Assembly (NCBI GenBank): GCA_903772945.1
Contig: CAICTM010001389.1
Location: forward strand, 1-30,231
Source: Seminavis robusta
Lineage: Eukaryota; Bacillariophyta; Bacillariophyceae; Naviculales; Naviculaceae
Length of the DNA: 30,231 bases
Direction of reading: 5' to 3'
The notes under the pieces were generated by a model, which searched no databases, had not been told where the DNA came from, and worked only from the letters and a program-made list of their open reading frames with translations. Made by a program: the position numbers and the translations under genes. Below, piece by piece: positions 11,353 to 21,086 of this stretch (the first letter of the stretch is position 1; every line of letters begins with the position of its first letter).

Positions 11353-14300
11353 TTATACTTTAGCTCCCAGCTTGAACTGACCCAAATACACAAGGCTGCT
11401 ATCACCCGAAGGAGACTGGGAAAGACTGAATGCCTCGCTGATCTCTTCTTCGTGGCCCATTTCGGTCTGAGTGTCGTCTGAGTCCGATACGTACTCGACT
11501 TCAATTGCAATTCCTTCGTCGAGTGTGGCGTCCGTGCCCTTGCTCCCTTTCACTGTCGGCTTCGTTGGATTCGATTCTGTGGTCTCTCCTTGACATATCG
11601 AGTCGGGTCTACATTTCGAGCATTTCGCGTTTGCGCCGGTATCAACGAGCTTCCTCAGCGACTCGGAGGCAGAATTCAATCCTGTTGTAATAGCGTGCAA
11701 ATCAATACCAATCACAGATCCGCTGACGTTGTCTGATAGCTTTTTCATGTCGAAGGATTGATAAGCATTCTGAAAGGCTTCCGAAATCTCTTCTTGTAAG
11801 ACTCCAGACTTCGAGGGCTCCTCTTTGCGGTTTGCGTCATCCACAGAAGTGTACATCTCGCTGCCGCTTGCTGCGGAGTCGAAGGAACGACTTGCTTCAG
11901 AGCAATAGGTAGAGTTCGCATGAGACGACATGATAGCAGAACTCGCTGTTGAGTTGTCTGCCGCGAAGCTGCAGGTTGCATGGGAATCCACGTCGAGGAA
12001 CCGAGAAGATGTGTTGTATCTGCTCGCCAGACCGCTACACTCGTTCCTTTGGGCCTCGCTGCTCTCATCTGTGGCGTCGTTCCACTGGACAGAGGATGTC
12101 TTGGTCACCGTTGGGGTCTCTTTTTGGGTGTCCTCCGACTTCGACAGTACTCTCTTGGTAAGGTCTTGTGCTTGTTCAATCAAACGTTGGTGGGCCGGAG
12201 TGAAGGCGGATTGTGCGATAGATGACGGCGCAGTAAAACCCGAAAATGCCGAACCAGCATGACTAAAGAAAGAGAGAGTATCCGAGTGGCCCGATTCAGA
12301 CGTTGCTTGTTCATGACAGCTCGTTTCTGCCTTGTGAGAGGCGTCTTGGTTACGCACTGATGTAGCTGACTCCGATCCGGTTTGTATGATGTTGCATTTC
12401 TTCTTTGGTCGACACTCATTGGACCCATTGGTCCCATTGGTCGCCTCGGTGTCTTTGTTGCACTGGTCCACCGTATCTGAAGGGGGTTTTCCTGGCGAAC
12501 CGGGTTTTGTTGTTTGTTGCGATAAATTCGGGCTGTCCAGTTTGCGTCGCTGGGCTCGCAGCTTGCTCCTTTTCAGGAAATAGGACTGCCGCTGGTTTCG
12601 TCGACGCTCGGAGGGCGGCTTCTCACTCGGTGTTGGCTCTTTTCCCAGTCTCCTTTTTACATATGACTTCATCCTCTCTGCATGCGTTTTCCTACCGGTA
12701 GCCATGTTCGTCGTCGAGTCAGCTTTCTTCTTCTCGGCGTAGGCAGCAGCGACAGAGAATGGTCGCGAGTTATCAATGACACCTTTGGTCACCCTTGGGT
12801 CGCCAGTTGTTGCCTTGCCTTCGTGGGTAACACCTGCCGCCAAGGTCGTCTGCTCTTCGTGAGCCACGTCCGGTGTCTCCGCCACATTGTCTCCGTGCGG
12901 GACATTTGCTTCGTCGCTTGGATTGTCTTCGTTGACACCAGTACCGTTCGTTTGGCTTTCCGTCGTGACAACCGTTTCTGAAGTTGCCGTTTTCTCGTCG
13001 TCCGCCAAGATTCTTTCCAAAGTTGCCTGGGCTTCGACAGTTCCGACGCTAAGGACAGCTTCTGCGTCCGAATTGTCTTCGTCCGCCAAGATTCTTTCTA
13101 AGGTTTCATTGGCTTCGAAAGCTTCGGCGCTACGGACGAGAGTATCTCTTTCCGTAGTGGTGCTGTTCATCGCAGCAAGGCCAACAGCGACACTGGCCAC
13201 GAGAGGATTAACATTATTGACCTCTGGGGACCCCGTCATTTCTTCGTTTCGCTCTATCGTAGGGCAGGAAATGGACGACTGCGGATAGCTTGGGCCCGGG
13301 GAGTCAAGTCTTGTCCTGAATTCGCAATCCCCTTTGATGTTGTCAGCAACGTGAGTTTGGGAATCAGAAGAGAGACTCGGAGAGACTTTTCCTTGTACCC
13401 TGTGGGATTCGATTGGGTTTTCTGCGGCAATTTCCTTTAGCGAGCTGTCGGAATCATATGTTTGCTCTGGAATAACGAAGAGCTTCGGTGCGAGCTCAAA
13501 ACTGGTGTTAGACACCATCTTTGGTGTGGCTTCGACAAACTGCTGGGCGACGAGCGCTTTGGGCATGGCTTGGGTTGTCTCGAGAGCGACAAGTACCTTC
13601 GGTGTGTTTCCCCTGTTAGGTTCTAAGGTCACGGGCACCTTGGGTACGGCTCCGCTGGGTTCCTGAGCTGTGATTACTTGAGACAAGCTATCGCTGTTCT
13701 CTTGGGTGATCTGCACCTTGGATTGGCAGTCGATAGGCTCTTGGGAAAGCAAAATCATGGGTGGGCTTTCACTACGCTGCTCGCTGATGGGTATCTTTGG
13801 AAGGCTTTCGGAAGACTCCTGCGTCGCGAGCCTCATCTGCAGCTTTTCAATGGGTTCATGGGTTGATTCCTCTTCGGTGAGGATTACCTCAGGCAGGCTT
13901 TCGAGAGACTCCTGAGTGGCGAGCATCTCCACCAACGGAGCTTCAAACTGGTTGTAGCTTGTCTCGGCATTACTGCTAGCCGTCATCGCAAAATTTGGAG
14001 GGTTCTTGCCTAACTCTTGCTGCGTCTCGTGTTCAACCCAAGGAGAGGAATCAAATTGAATGTCTTTTGGGTTTGTGATGGTTTGACTTCCAGCACTCAT
14101 AGCTACGTCTTGAGCAGTGTTCGTTTTCAAGTATTCAAAGCTTGCATCTACGGTAATTTGTTGAGGATTGGAATCTGAGGCTGATTCTGGGGTAGTGGGC
14201 CCCCTTTCATCTTCAGCCTGACGAGAAGTAGAAGAATGGACCTCATTCGGCTTGCTAGTTCGAGTCCCAGAACTCAAATGGACGTGGCGTGAGTTCACAC

Positions 14301-16944
14301 CCAAGCCTTTCTCATGGTGGTTGGATGGCTTCTCATATTCAGTACGAGGAACACTTCGGTTGGAGCCCGTAGGAAAATTCTGAGGGGTTGTTCCCAAGCC
14401 TAGCTTCACTGCTTCAGATGCATAAAAAGCAGCCTTCGTGGACACCTCCAATCGATTTGACGCAGACCCAGACCCAGATCCAATAGATGCCTGAGCCGAC
14501 TGGCGGCCATTGGGTTGCGTACTCCACGAGTCTGATAGAGTCAGTTGTGGCATAGAATCTGCTGTTGGCGTGGACAAGTCCGATCGAGAGGACAATACTG
14601 TTTCCTGAGAAAAGTCAAGTCTCAACGTGTCCCCCCCTTGTTCTACCATTGATGACGGCAGACCTTGGCCATAGGAAGCATTGTCGGTCGTATATTTGTA
14701 ACCTTCAGTCGGAGCGCTCGAACAAGATCGCAAAGATTGGAACTTTTCATAGTATATTGCCTTGTGTCTCCGATCTTGAGCCTTCTCATCGTAAGGGCGT
14801 AGTTCTATATCTGAGACTGAAGTCCTTGCGTCATCAAGAACTTCATCCTCACGCAAACTTCCAGATGCAACCACAGTGAAACGCTCATTCTCTTCTCTGT
14901 CGCTGTTCGGTTGCACTTTTGTGCTCGCCTGGCCTTGAGGCAAACAGACTTCGCTCGGTGCGCCAGTCGAAAAGTCTTCTGGTTCTATCGCCGGCTCCTG
15001 AGCGTTTGCCTCTACCTGCGAAACCTCGTCGTCCTCTTCAGAAGCAACTGAAGATGCTTGGCTGCCCTTGGAACTGTTTGAAACAGAGTTGCTGCTTCTG
15101 TTTGTCCATCTTGCAACGACACTACGGGCCCTTAGCTTGCTGGAATCCACAGGACTCGACAGCTTCGAAACTGGAGATGGTTCGGTGATTAAATGAGCGA
15201 ACTTGGGCCCATAGGTGCGCCGATCTGTGTTGGAACCAGTGGCGACCAAAGATTTTTCATCACCCTGAGAGCTTGGCTCCGTGTTCATAACGGATGCGAA
15301 TGACTTTTCCAGGTTTTTTCTCACGGGAGAAACATAGGCTCTTCTACTTTGCTGATCATTGATCTCCGATTCGCCGTTGATTCCTTCCGCGTTTTCGGGG
15401 TAGCAGACTACTTTGTGTGATGTCGATTCGATTGATGAGTTCTCTGCTTCACAATGATCACCGGAGGACGAGATCTGTACTCGACTCTGGGCGCTGAATC
15501 TCTCCCCGCTTCTAGATTCTGCGCTCTGGGCCACATCAACGTAGTGACTCCGCTGTCGAGTATCCCATGCTTTTCTCGCTCTCATGCTCAGAGAAGAACC
15601 TGAGATCTTAACAGTATCAACATCGCTTGCTCCATCTTGCTCGGGTTGTCCTGTTCTAGGTACCTTTTCCTGATCCGATTGCTTTGCGCTCTCGCTATGA
15701 GCTGCTATATGCGGGGCAAGCCAATCCTTGGTCCTTGAAGCTCTTTCGGGACGATGGGGAAGCTGATATCTGCTGCAAGGGATCAAGTGGCGTGGGCTGC
15801 TGTTGGGTGAGGACTTGATTACAACCGATTTGGCCTCGTTCGCGGCCGATTCCACCTTTTGACGAGCGTCGACTTGCGAAGCAACAGCCTCGTTTGTTTC
15901 GTCTGTTCGAGCGTCCATTGGTTTATCTTGTAGGTTTGCGCTCTTTTCCTGCTCATGGCTTGATGGAGGACGGTCCGGCGAGACGGAAAAATCATCAGTA
16001 TGAATCATTCCTTTCTTCCAACGATCCAGAACCGAAAGAGACCGCCGAGACTGAGGCTGAATCTGACAAGGTCGATCAGATGGCTCTTTAGTATGCGGTG
16101 TGTGACCGATGCCTTTCTCAATATCCTTTGACTTGGGCGATTCTCCGGTCTCCGTATCAAAGAAGACGGATGCAACCGATGCTGGAGATCTCCTGATTCC
16201 AGGGGGGGACGGCGAAACGTTTCCTCTTTCGCTCTGTGTCCACATGTCAAGAATATCCGCACGTCTTCTCAGGGCATATTGCTTCTTTTTTGTCAGAGGG
16301 GATGGGATCGAGATCGTTTGCTTTGGGCTCTGCTTTGGACTTTCAACGTCAATGGTAGCCAGCTCGGGCCCGTCGGTATCTCGTCTTTCCAATGGAATCT
16401 CGAGAGGCGCCACGTCGACCCGCCGTCTTGCCAAAAGATCGAGGGGCTGCATTGCCTCTTGCTTGGGACTTCGGTGAATCCCACGAGTAGACCCAGTATG
16501 TACATTTCGCCTATTCATAGATGGTGCCACTGTGGCATCTTTTGTTGCTGCCGGGGTGCTGTTATCTTTCTCCTCAGCGCTTGATTCCGAAAGTAGGTGA
16601 ACAGCAGGAGCTTTTAACTCCTCCGATATTGCTTGATTGATCTTTGTCGACGATTGTAGCCACGATTTTTCGTTTGGAAAACTTCTGCTACCTTGAACCG
16701 TTGGGATATCCGACGCTTGTTGCTGGCCTAGGCTCTTGCGCTCTCGTCGTCTCCACAGTTCGATAACACTTATCCGCCTTCGGTTACTCAAAACTTCATG
16801 TGACTCCTCGGTGTCACTTTCAGCCTGAGTTTCGGAATTGGAATCGTCCCCAACTGCTTTGGCATCATGGCAAGGTGCCGCTGTGCGCAAATCGACGGTC
16901 TTGCTCCTCTTTCTCATGGCGACTTTGTGATAATCTCCGCCCAC
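11353..16944 (-). CDS. Giant disordered repeat-bearing protein, function unknown
   Basis: A single uninterrupted frame of 1863 residues with no recognised catalytic domain, signal peptide or membrane segment. Composition is dominated by Ser, Glu, Thr, Gln and Asp, so most of it is predicted disordered. Visible parts: a repeated basic/tryptophan motif near residues 55-67, 226-238 and 300-312, with looser forms at 451-465 and 603-617; a degenerate 13-residue repeat of the type V-x-x-QE-x(5)-PKV at about 1005-1160; two copies of TLERILAD at about 1268-1317; a strongly basic segment at about 1425-1468 (KSYVKRRLGKE, SERRRNQRQS, KLRAQRRK); a short C-x2-C-x(5)-C cluster near residue 1800; and the C-terminus SSLVYLGQFKLGAKV. 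ATG at 16944 gives the longest frame; a second ATG at 16917 also fits. It lies convergent to the ArfGAP gene, 206 bp apart. The length without stops makes a real gene very likely. A scaffold or cytoskeletal role is possible but unsupported. Confidence 0.85.
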   Translation of the reverse strand: MGGDYHKVAMRKRSKTVDLRTAAPCHDAKAVGDDSNSETQAESDTEESHEVLSNRRRISVIELWRRRERKSLGQQQASDIPTVQGSRSFPNEKSWLQSSTKINQAISEELKAPAVHLLSESSAEEKDNSTPAATKDATVAPSMNRRNVHTGSTRGIHRSPKQEAMQPLDLLARRRVDVAPLEIPLERRDTDGPELATIDVESPKQSPKQTISIPSPLTKKKQYALRRRADILDMWTQSERGNVSPSPPGIRRSPASVASVFFDTETGESPKSKDIEKGIGHTPHTKEPSDRPCQIQPQSRRSLSVLDRWKKGMIHTDDFSVSPDRPPSSHEQEKSANLQDKPMDARTDETNEAVASQVDARQKVESAANEAKSVVIKSSPNSSPRHLIPCSRYQLPHRPERASRTKDWLAPHIAAHSESAKQSDQEKVPRTGQPEQDGASDVDTVKISGSSLSMRARKAWDTRQRSHYVDVAQSAESRSGERFSAQSRVQISSSGDHCEAENSSIESTSHKVVCYPENAEGINGESEINDQQSRRAYVSPVRKNLEKSFASVMNTEPSSQGDEKSLVATGSNTDRRTYGPKFAHLITEPSPVSKLSSPVDSSKLRARSVVARWTNRSSNSVSNSSKGSQASSVASEEDDEVSQVEANAQEPAIEPEDFSTGAPSEVCLPQGQASTKVQPNSDREENERFTVVASGSLREDEVLDDARTSVSDIELRPYDEKAQDRRHKAIYYEKFQSLRSCSSAPTEGYKYTTDNASYGQGLPSSMVEQGGDTLRLDFSQETVLSSRSDLSTPTADSMPQLTLSDSWSTQPNGRQSAQASIGSGSGSASNRLEVSTKAAFYASEAVKLGLGTTPQNFPTGSNRSVPRTEYEKPSNHHEKGLGVNSRHVHLSSGTRTSKPNEVHSSTSRQAEDERGPTTPESASDSNPQQITVDASFEYLKTNTAQDVAMSAGSQTITNPKDIQFDSSPWVEHETQQELGKNPPNFAMTASSNAETSYNQFEAPLVEMLATQESLESLPEVILTEEESTHEPIEKLQMRLATQESSESLPKIPISEQRSESPPMILLSQEPIDCQSKVQITQENSDSLSQVITAQEPSGAVPKVPVTLEPNRGNTPKVLVALETTQAMPKALVAQQFVEATPKMVSNTSFELAPKLFVIPEQTYDSDSSLKEIAAENPIESHRVQGKVSPSLSSDSQTHVADNIKGDCEFRTRLDSPGPSYPQSSISCPTIERNEEMTGSPEVNNVNPLVASVAVGLAAMNSTTTERDTLVRSAEAFEANETLERILADEDNSDAEAVLSVGTVEAQATLERILADDEKTATSETVVTTESQTNGTGVNEDNPSDEANVPHGDNVAETPDVAHEEQTTLAAGVTHEGKATTGDPRVTKGVIDNSRPFSVAAAYAEKKKADSTTNMATGRKTHAERMKSYVKRRLGKEPTPSEKPPSERRRNQRQSYFLKRSKLRAQRRKLDSPNLSQQTTKPGSPGKPPSDTVDQCNKDTEATNGTNGSNECRPKKKCNIIQTGSESATSVRNQDASHKAETSCHEQATSESGHSDTLSFFSHAGSAFSGFTAPSSIAQSAFTPAHQRLIEQAQDLTKRVLSKSEDTQKETPTVTKTSSVQWNDATDESSEAQRNECSGLASRYNTSSRFLDVDSHATCSFAADNSTASSAIMSSHANSTYCSEASRSFDSAASGSEMYTSVDDANRKEEPSKSGVLQEEISEAFQNAYQSFDMKKLSDNVSGSVIGIDLHAITTGLNSASESLRKLVDTGANAKCSKCRPDSICQGETTESNPTKPTVKGSKGTDATLDEGIAIEVEYVSDSDDTQTEMGHEEEISEAFSLSQSPSGDSSLVYLGQFKLGAKV

Positions 16945-18756
16945 TGGCGAGGGAGACCACTCACGTCTCTTTGTTTCGCCCCTTCACAGGTCAATTTGTC
17001 GTGTGGGTCTATGTGGATCAATGGATTGATGGCTCATTCAGTCGTCATGGTCGGAAGCTTGGCGTTTGGTTTCACAGAAAGCAAAAAGTGGCATCAAGTT
17101 CTCTTTTGCACACACAAAACAGTGTATTTAGCACTGGCCAAAGTTTTCTAAACACAGTCGAGCATTCCTGGCCACATGAACGGCCGACTCTGCCTAAGTA
17201 ATCGAAATCGGCGAAGCTATGCAAAAAAATGGACAAACCTTGAACAAGGAGAACCTGCGAAGATGGCTCTACTACGGTAGCTAGCTAGTAGTTACCACCG
17301 GTACCCCATGCCAATACCACTGGTGGTACAATGTTCATGTACACTGCAGGGCTCAGCCAATACACATCACTCACATCACACTTACAACCAACGACCTAAT
17401 AGAAGGGGTTTGAGCGAGATATCCTCCTGTAGATCTGGACCAATGCATGCGGCCTCATCGGTTGTTTGCCTGGCTAAGGTGCTCCGCTCATGTTAGTCCT
17501 GCGTTGACTGTCGACTCGGACCAAAAGCCAGCTATTAATTGTCTAGCTAGATAGCCATCGTACCACTACTAGCTATTAATACCAGTAGATACTCTAGAGC
17601 AGAAGATGAGGCAGGAACTGTAGGGCCGGGTAAGTCAACAGCTGGGTGCAAGCCAAGAGCTTCAATAGATTGAATCATCCAATACAATCGAATCTGTTGC
17701 TCGCCAAGATGGCTGCCTAGGGTTTGACCCCTGCGTAGTATCCTTTGTAAGCCTCCTCTTTTGTGCTGCAAGCAAGTGTGCGGCAATGGTTGCAACTCCC
17801 CTGGTGGAGCCAGCAGAAGTCTAGCTTGCAGGTGTACAGTACGCTGGGCTACTGCATGCAGCCAAAGTCTCTGCTCCTTTTCTATCACGGCGACCTTGGT
17901 GTGCTTTCTCTGCCTCCTTTCTTTGTAGTCTCGCAGCAGTTGGCTTTCCTACTATGACTGTACCTGTAGCAGCTCCTGAAAGAAAAACGTTGCCGTGACT
18001 GTCTTCCCATGTGTCTCAGTCACTCATGCAAAAGGGATGAGGGAGGAATGAAGCTTCCATGCCTCTGCGTCACAAAGGCCGATTGATTAGCAACTTCGAG
18101 CCAGCAGCCAGCTCGAGGCAAGATCTGCAATCGGAGGGAGCAATTGTGGCTGGGTCTGTGCGGCGGCATTGGAGTTCATCATCTCCGATGGGCCTGAAAC
18201 CCTACGGTAGACAACCCCCGTATATAGATAGGCTAGTAGAAATCCTGAAAGCCTCAAGAAAACTAACAAACTCATCATCGTATCATGCAACGAAATCTTT
18301 GGTGCCTCAAGCACATGGCCAACTTTCATTATTAGTACAGAAGAAAAGCAAAGGAAGCACAGCACGGAGTCAGATAGACGAAAGAGTAGAGCTATTACCG
18401 GTAGGGCTAACACAGATCCAGCCAACGGTCAGTGGCTACTGGAGTCAAGATTAGTAAATCATTGGCTCCAACAACCACTCTTTGCACAAAGATGCGCTCT
18501 TCACACCAAGGGATACAGCGTGGCTGCATTCATGTACTGTATAACTAAGTAAGCTAGGAGAATCAGTTTTAGACAGCAGAACTCTCAAGAGGAAGCTATC
18601 CATCTAGAAGGATCTAAGGATATTATTCTGTAGCATTTCTTATTGACAACTTACCTCTCCTTTCTCAAAAAAAGAAGTGCGAGATTGGCAATCATTTTGA
18701 CCCATAGTACAGTGCATTAACCAGTTCTCTCACTCCATCGTACCATGAGGAGTTGT
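16945..18756. other. Gene-free 1.8-kb intergenic region
   Basis: Short frames on both strands lack coding character and none has a recognisable product. The stretch nearest 16945 presumably holds the promoter and leader of the giant minus-strand gene. Visible structure is limited to a 7-bp stem (TACCACC/GGTGGTA, 17293-17299 and 17322-17328) and a TACCGGTA palindrome at 18396-18403. The part just before 18757 is likely the 3' untranslated region of the small plastid protein. Confidence 0.45.
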
Positions 18757-19473
18757 TTAAGCCTTGTCAGCGGCGTCCTTGGCCTTTGCGACAGCAGTCT
18801 TAAGAGAGTCTTTTGCCTTGTCTGTGAGCTTGTACTCTTCGTTCAGTTCTCCGGCCTTCTTGACTGCCTTTTCGACAAGGTCTCCAACAACTCCAAGAGC
18901 AGTCATACCTCCTCCAACAAGGTCGTATTCGTCATTGACTTCAGCGATCTTGCTCTTGGTGGTTGCCAAGGCTTTCTCGACCTTTTCAAGGGTAGCAGGG
19001 TCAACATTATCCTGTGACTTGAGCTTGGACAAAGCAGTGTCCAGAGATCCCTTGGCCTTGTCGAGAACTTCGTACTTCTCGTCAAGAGTCGCCAGGTAGT
19101 TGTACACTTGGATGGAGCTCTTGGATACAGCAGAGATAACATCACTAACTTCGCTTTCAGACTTGGAGGCATAGTTGGCAGCGGCGGCACCAATGGCAGC
19201 AAGAACTGGTCCACCAATGGCAAAACCAGCAACTGCTCCTAGGATACCGGCAGTGAATTCAACAGTTTCTTCCTTGATAGGAACAAGCGCACCGCCTGGA
19301 ACTTTGGCCGGTGCTGGAGCAGGTGCAGGAGCTGGAGCTGGGGCTGGAGCAGCTTCAACTTCGGCATCTTCGGACATTCGGAGGGCAGGTCGTCCGAATG
19401 CCGGTTTGCTAGGCGCAAAGGCCTCTGTGGACACCGCCAACAGGAAAAGGGAGATAAAGCAAGAGATCTTCAT
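18757..19473 (-). CDS. Small plastid-targeted, helix-repeat protein
   Basis: The 238-residue model starts at the ATG whose N-terminus MKISCFISLFLLAVSTEAFAP is a signal peptide followed by the diatom plastid junction (A before FAP). The next stretch (SKPAFGRPALRM) is a basic, Ser/Pro-containing transit-like region. After it come an alternating Ala-Pro run of about 15 residues (microsatellite-like DNA at 19305-19355), a glycine-zipper-like hydrophobic segment (TAGILGAVAGFAIGGPVLAA), and a helical C-terminus. The C-terminus holds related units: LDEKYEVLDKAKGSLDTALSKLK, VNDEYDLV and LNEEYKLTDKAKDSLKTAVAKAK. These could form amphipathic or coiled helices that bind membranes. The same frame stays open for another 90 codons upstream (ATG at 19743), with another hydrophobic segment. 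I prefer 19473 because it yields a canonical presequence. The function is unknown. Confidence 0.82.
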   Translation of the reverse strand: MKISCFISLFLLAVSTEAFAPSKPAFGRPALRMSEDAEVEAAPAPAPAPAPAPAPAKVPGGALVPIKEETVEFTAGILGAVAGFAIGGPVLAAIGAAAANYASKSESEVSDVISAVSKSSIQVYNYLATLDEKYEVLDKAKGSLDTALSKLKSQDNVDPATLEKVEKALATTKSKIAEVNDEYDLVGGGMTALGVVGDLVEKAVKKAGELNEEYKLTDKAKDSLKTAVAKAKDAADKA

Positions 19474-20214
19474 TGTCTTGATATCTTTCGGAATTTTAGA
19501 AGCAGAGTGTTGGAATGATCCAAGCTGTTGCGGACTCGCGAAGTCTTCCTCCTCAACAGGAACTGGATATCTTTTAGTGTTGGGTCCGAGTATTACTGGC
19601 GAGTACGCATTCGAACGCAATTGGATTGGCAGAAAGACTCGAAGATTCTCGACGTGGAGATACAGGCATAGCACGATACATATAGCAGCTGCTACCGCCG
19701 ATAAGAAAGAGCAGAAGGGGACTGTGTGGTGCTGGCGAATCAAGTAGCTTCACTACCAGCTCCTGGTTGAACGAGCCAAGCCAAAAGATACGCTGCAAAT
19801 AATCCAGCTGAGATAACAAGACAACGCCAACCTGCAAAAAGATGCTCAAGGTGGTGGCTTTTCCTAGCATTCTATTGCATGTACTAGTATGTGTTCAGAC
19901 CCCTTCCTCCTGGAAATTGTTCTGGATGGGCTACAATATCAATCTGACGGCGATTGTCTGCCAGAACCCAAGCAAAGCTCGCCTTTCCGGCTTCAATGTC
20001 TGCAGCCCCGTCACTCGCCACCCAGAAGGGCATGGCTATAGCCCATGAAAATGGTGGAGAAAGGCCGTTTTTACCGATATCGTGTTGCTAATACCTTCAC
20101 TTGGGAATAGGAATGGTCATATCCAAGGAAGTCCATGATGACAGATCCTCATGAACTTAACTTAAAACTCAGCTCACTTTTTAAAAAAGAGTACATTTGG
20201 CGCCACTGAGAAAT
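19474..20214. other. Upstream region of the plastid protein gene, no gene seen
   Basis: The first 270 bases are open in the minus frame of the downstream gene but are probably leader. The rest has only short, unconvincing frames. It should contain the promoter of the minus-strand plastid protein gene. No specific element was recognised. Confidence 0.35.
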
Positions 20215-20893
20215 CTATGAACCCCTATGTTGACCTAGCATCCTTGACGGGCCTTTAGTGGATCCTTGGGTGATACCAGTACCTGGAGTAGATCCAGGAG
20301 TGGGGCTATGCGTTGTCCTTAGTAGGTGGAAGAATGTTAGGTCTATCCTTCTAAAGCTAGGCAGACATTGGGCCTGGTAATGGATCAGTGATAATTCTTT
20401 GCGTTGGACCTAAGCAAAGCAGCTCCAGAAGAGGGACTTGGAGCTGCTCTGTGGTAGGACTTGGTGTAGGTGCCCAGGAGTGTGTGTGTGCTTGTCCTCA
20501 AGATGCAACTCTAGCTAGACGCCCTAGGATGCAGAGAGTGGATAAGTGAGGCTTGAAGTACGTGTGTTGGTGATTGAGATGGAACATGGTTAGGTCTAGA
20601 CATTCACGCGGCCTTTTGAAGGACCAGTGATAAGTCTGGGTATTGGACCTAGCTCGAGTAGGTCCAGGAGTGGGGTTTCGGATAAGTCCAGGGGAGAGAC
20701 TTGGAGTAGGTCCAGGGTTGGGCCCATGGGAAGATTCTTGAATGACACCAGTGGAGCCTGGTGTTGTGCCTGGAGTTGGACAGGGTTGTGGTCCTGCTGT
20801 TGTTCCTGTGGCTGGTGGCTGGGTTAATTTACCATTGTGGTGCCACTTGAAAGTTTGCTGACTGCTGACTGTTGACTGAGGGCTGAGTCACTC
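20215..20893 (-). pseudogene. Pro/Thr/Gly-rich coding relic
   Basis: On the minus strand a frame without a usable start codon is open from about 20893 to a TGA at 20500-20498. It encodes Pro/Thr/Gly-rich sequence, including CPTPGTTPGSTG, NPGPTPSLSPG and NPTPGPT. A second patch in 20308-20215 reads PTPGSTPGTGITQGST and then meets a stop. On the plus strand this appears as a degenerate series of GGTCCAGGAGTGGG-like units. Such linkers are common in secreted and cell-surface algal proteins. With no start, no flanking folded domain and clear decay between the patches, this is best called a relic or minisatellite of coding origin. Confidence 0.45.
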
Positions 20894-21086
20894 GTCACTC
20901 ACATGGAAGCACACTTGATTTTTCGAGTGCGTCCGTCTGGCCATACAGTACGGTTACAGTTAACAATCTGCCAACGGATACTAATCATTGGCATGCCTCC
21001 TCGGCTTTTCATTCTTTGCCATCCTCGCTCCCAAGTTGGAGCAAACGTAACCCATCGAATGCTCGTGCTGCACTTCCGTTTTCACC

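Noticed and set aside
12180..13288. Alternative frames over the giant disordered gene
   Set aside because: They are interrupted, overlap one another, and lie within a single uninterrupted 1863-codon frame.
17547..18454. Short frames of 110-130 codons in the 1.8-kb gap
   Set aside because: They overlap each other on both strands, have no conserved motif, and show composition expected of non-coding DNA.
19474..19743. Longer start of the plastid protein at 19743
   Set aside because: The ATG at 19473 directly yields a signal peptide with the A/FAP plastid junction, which a 90-residue extension would bury.
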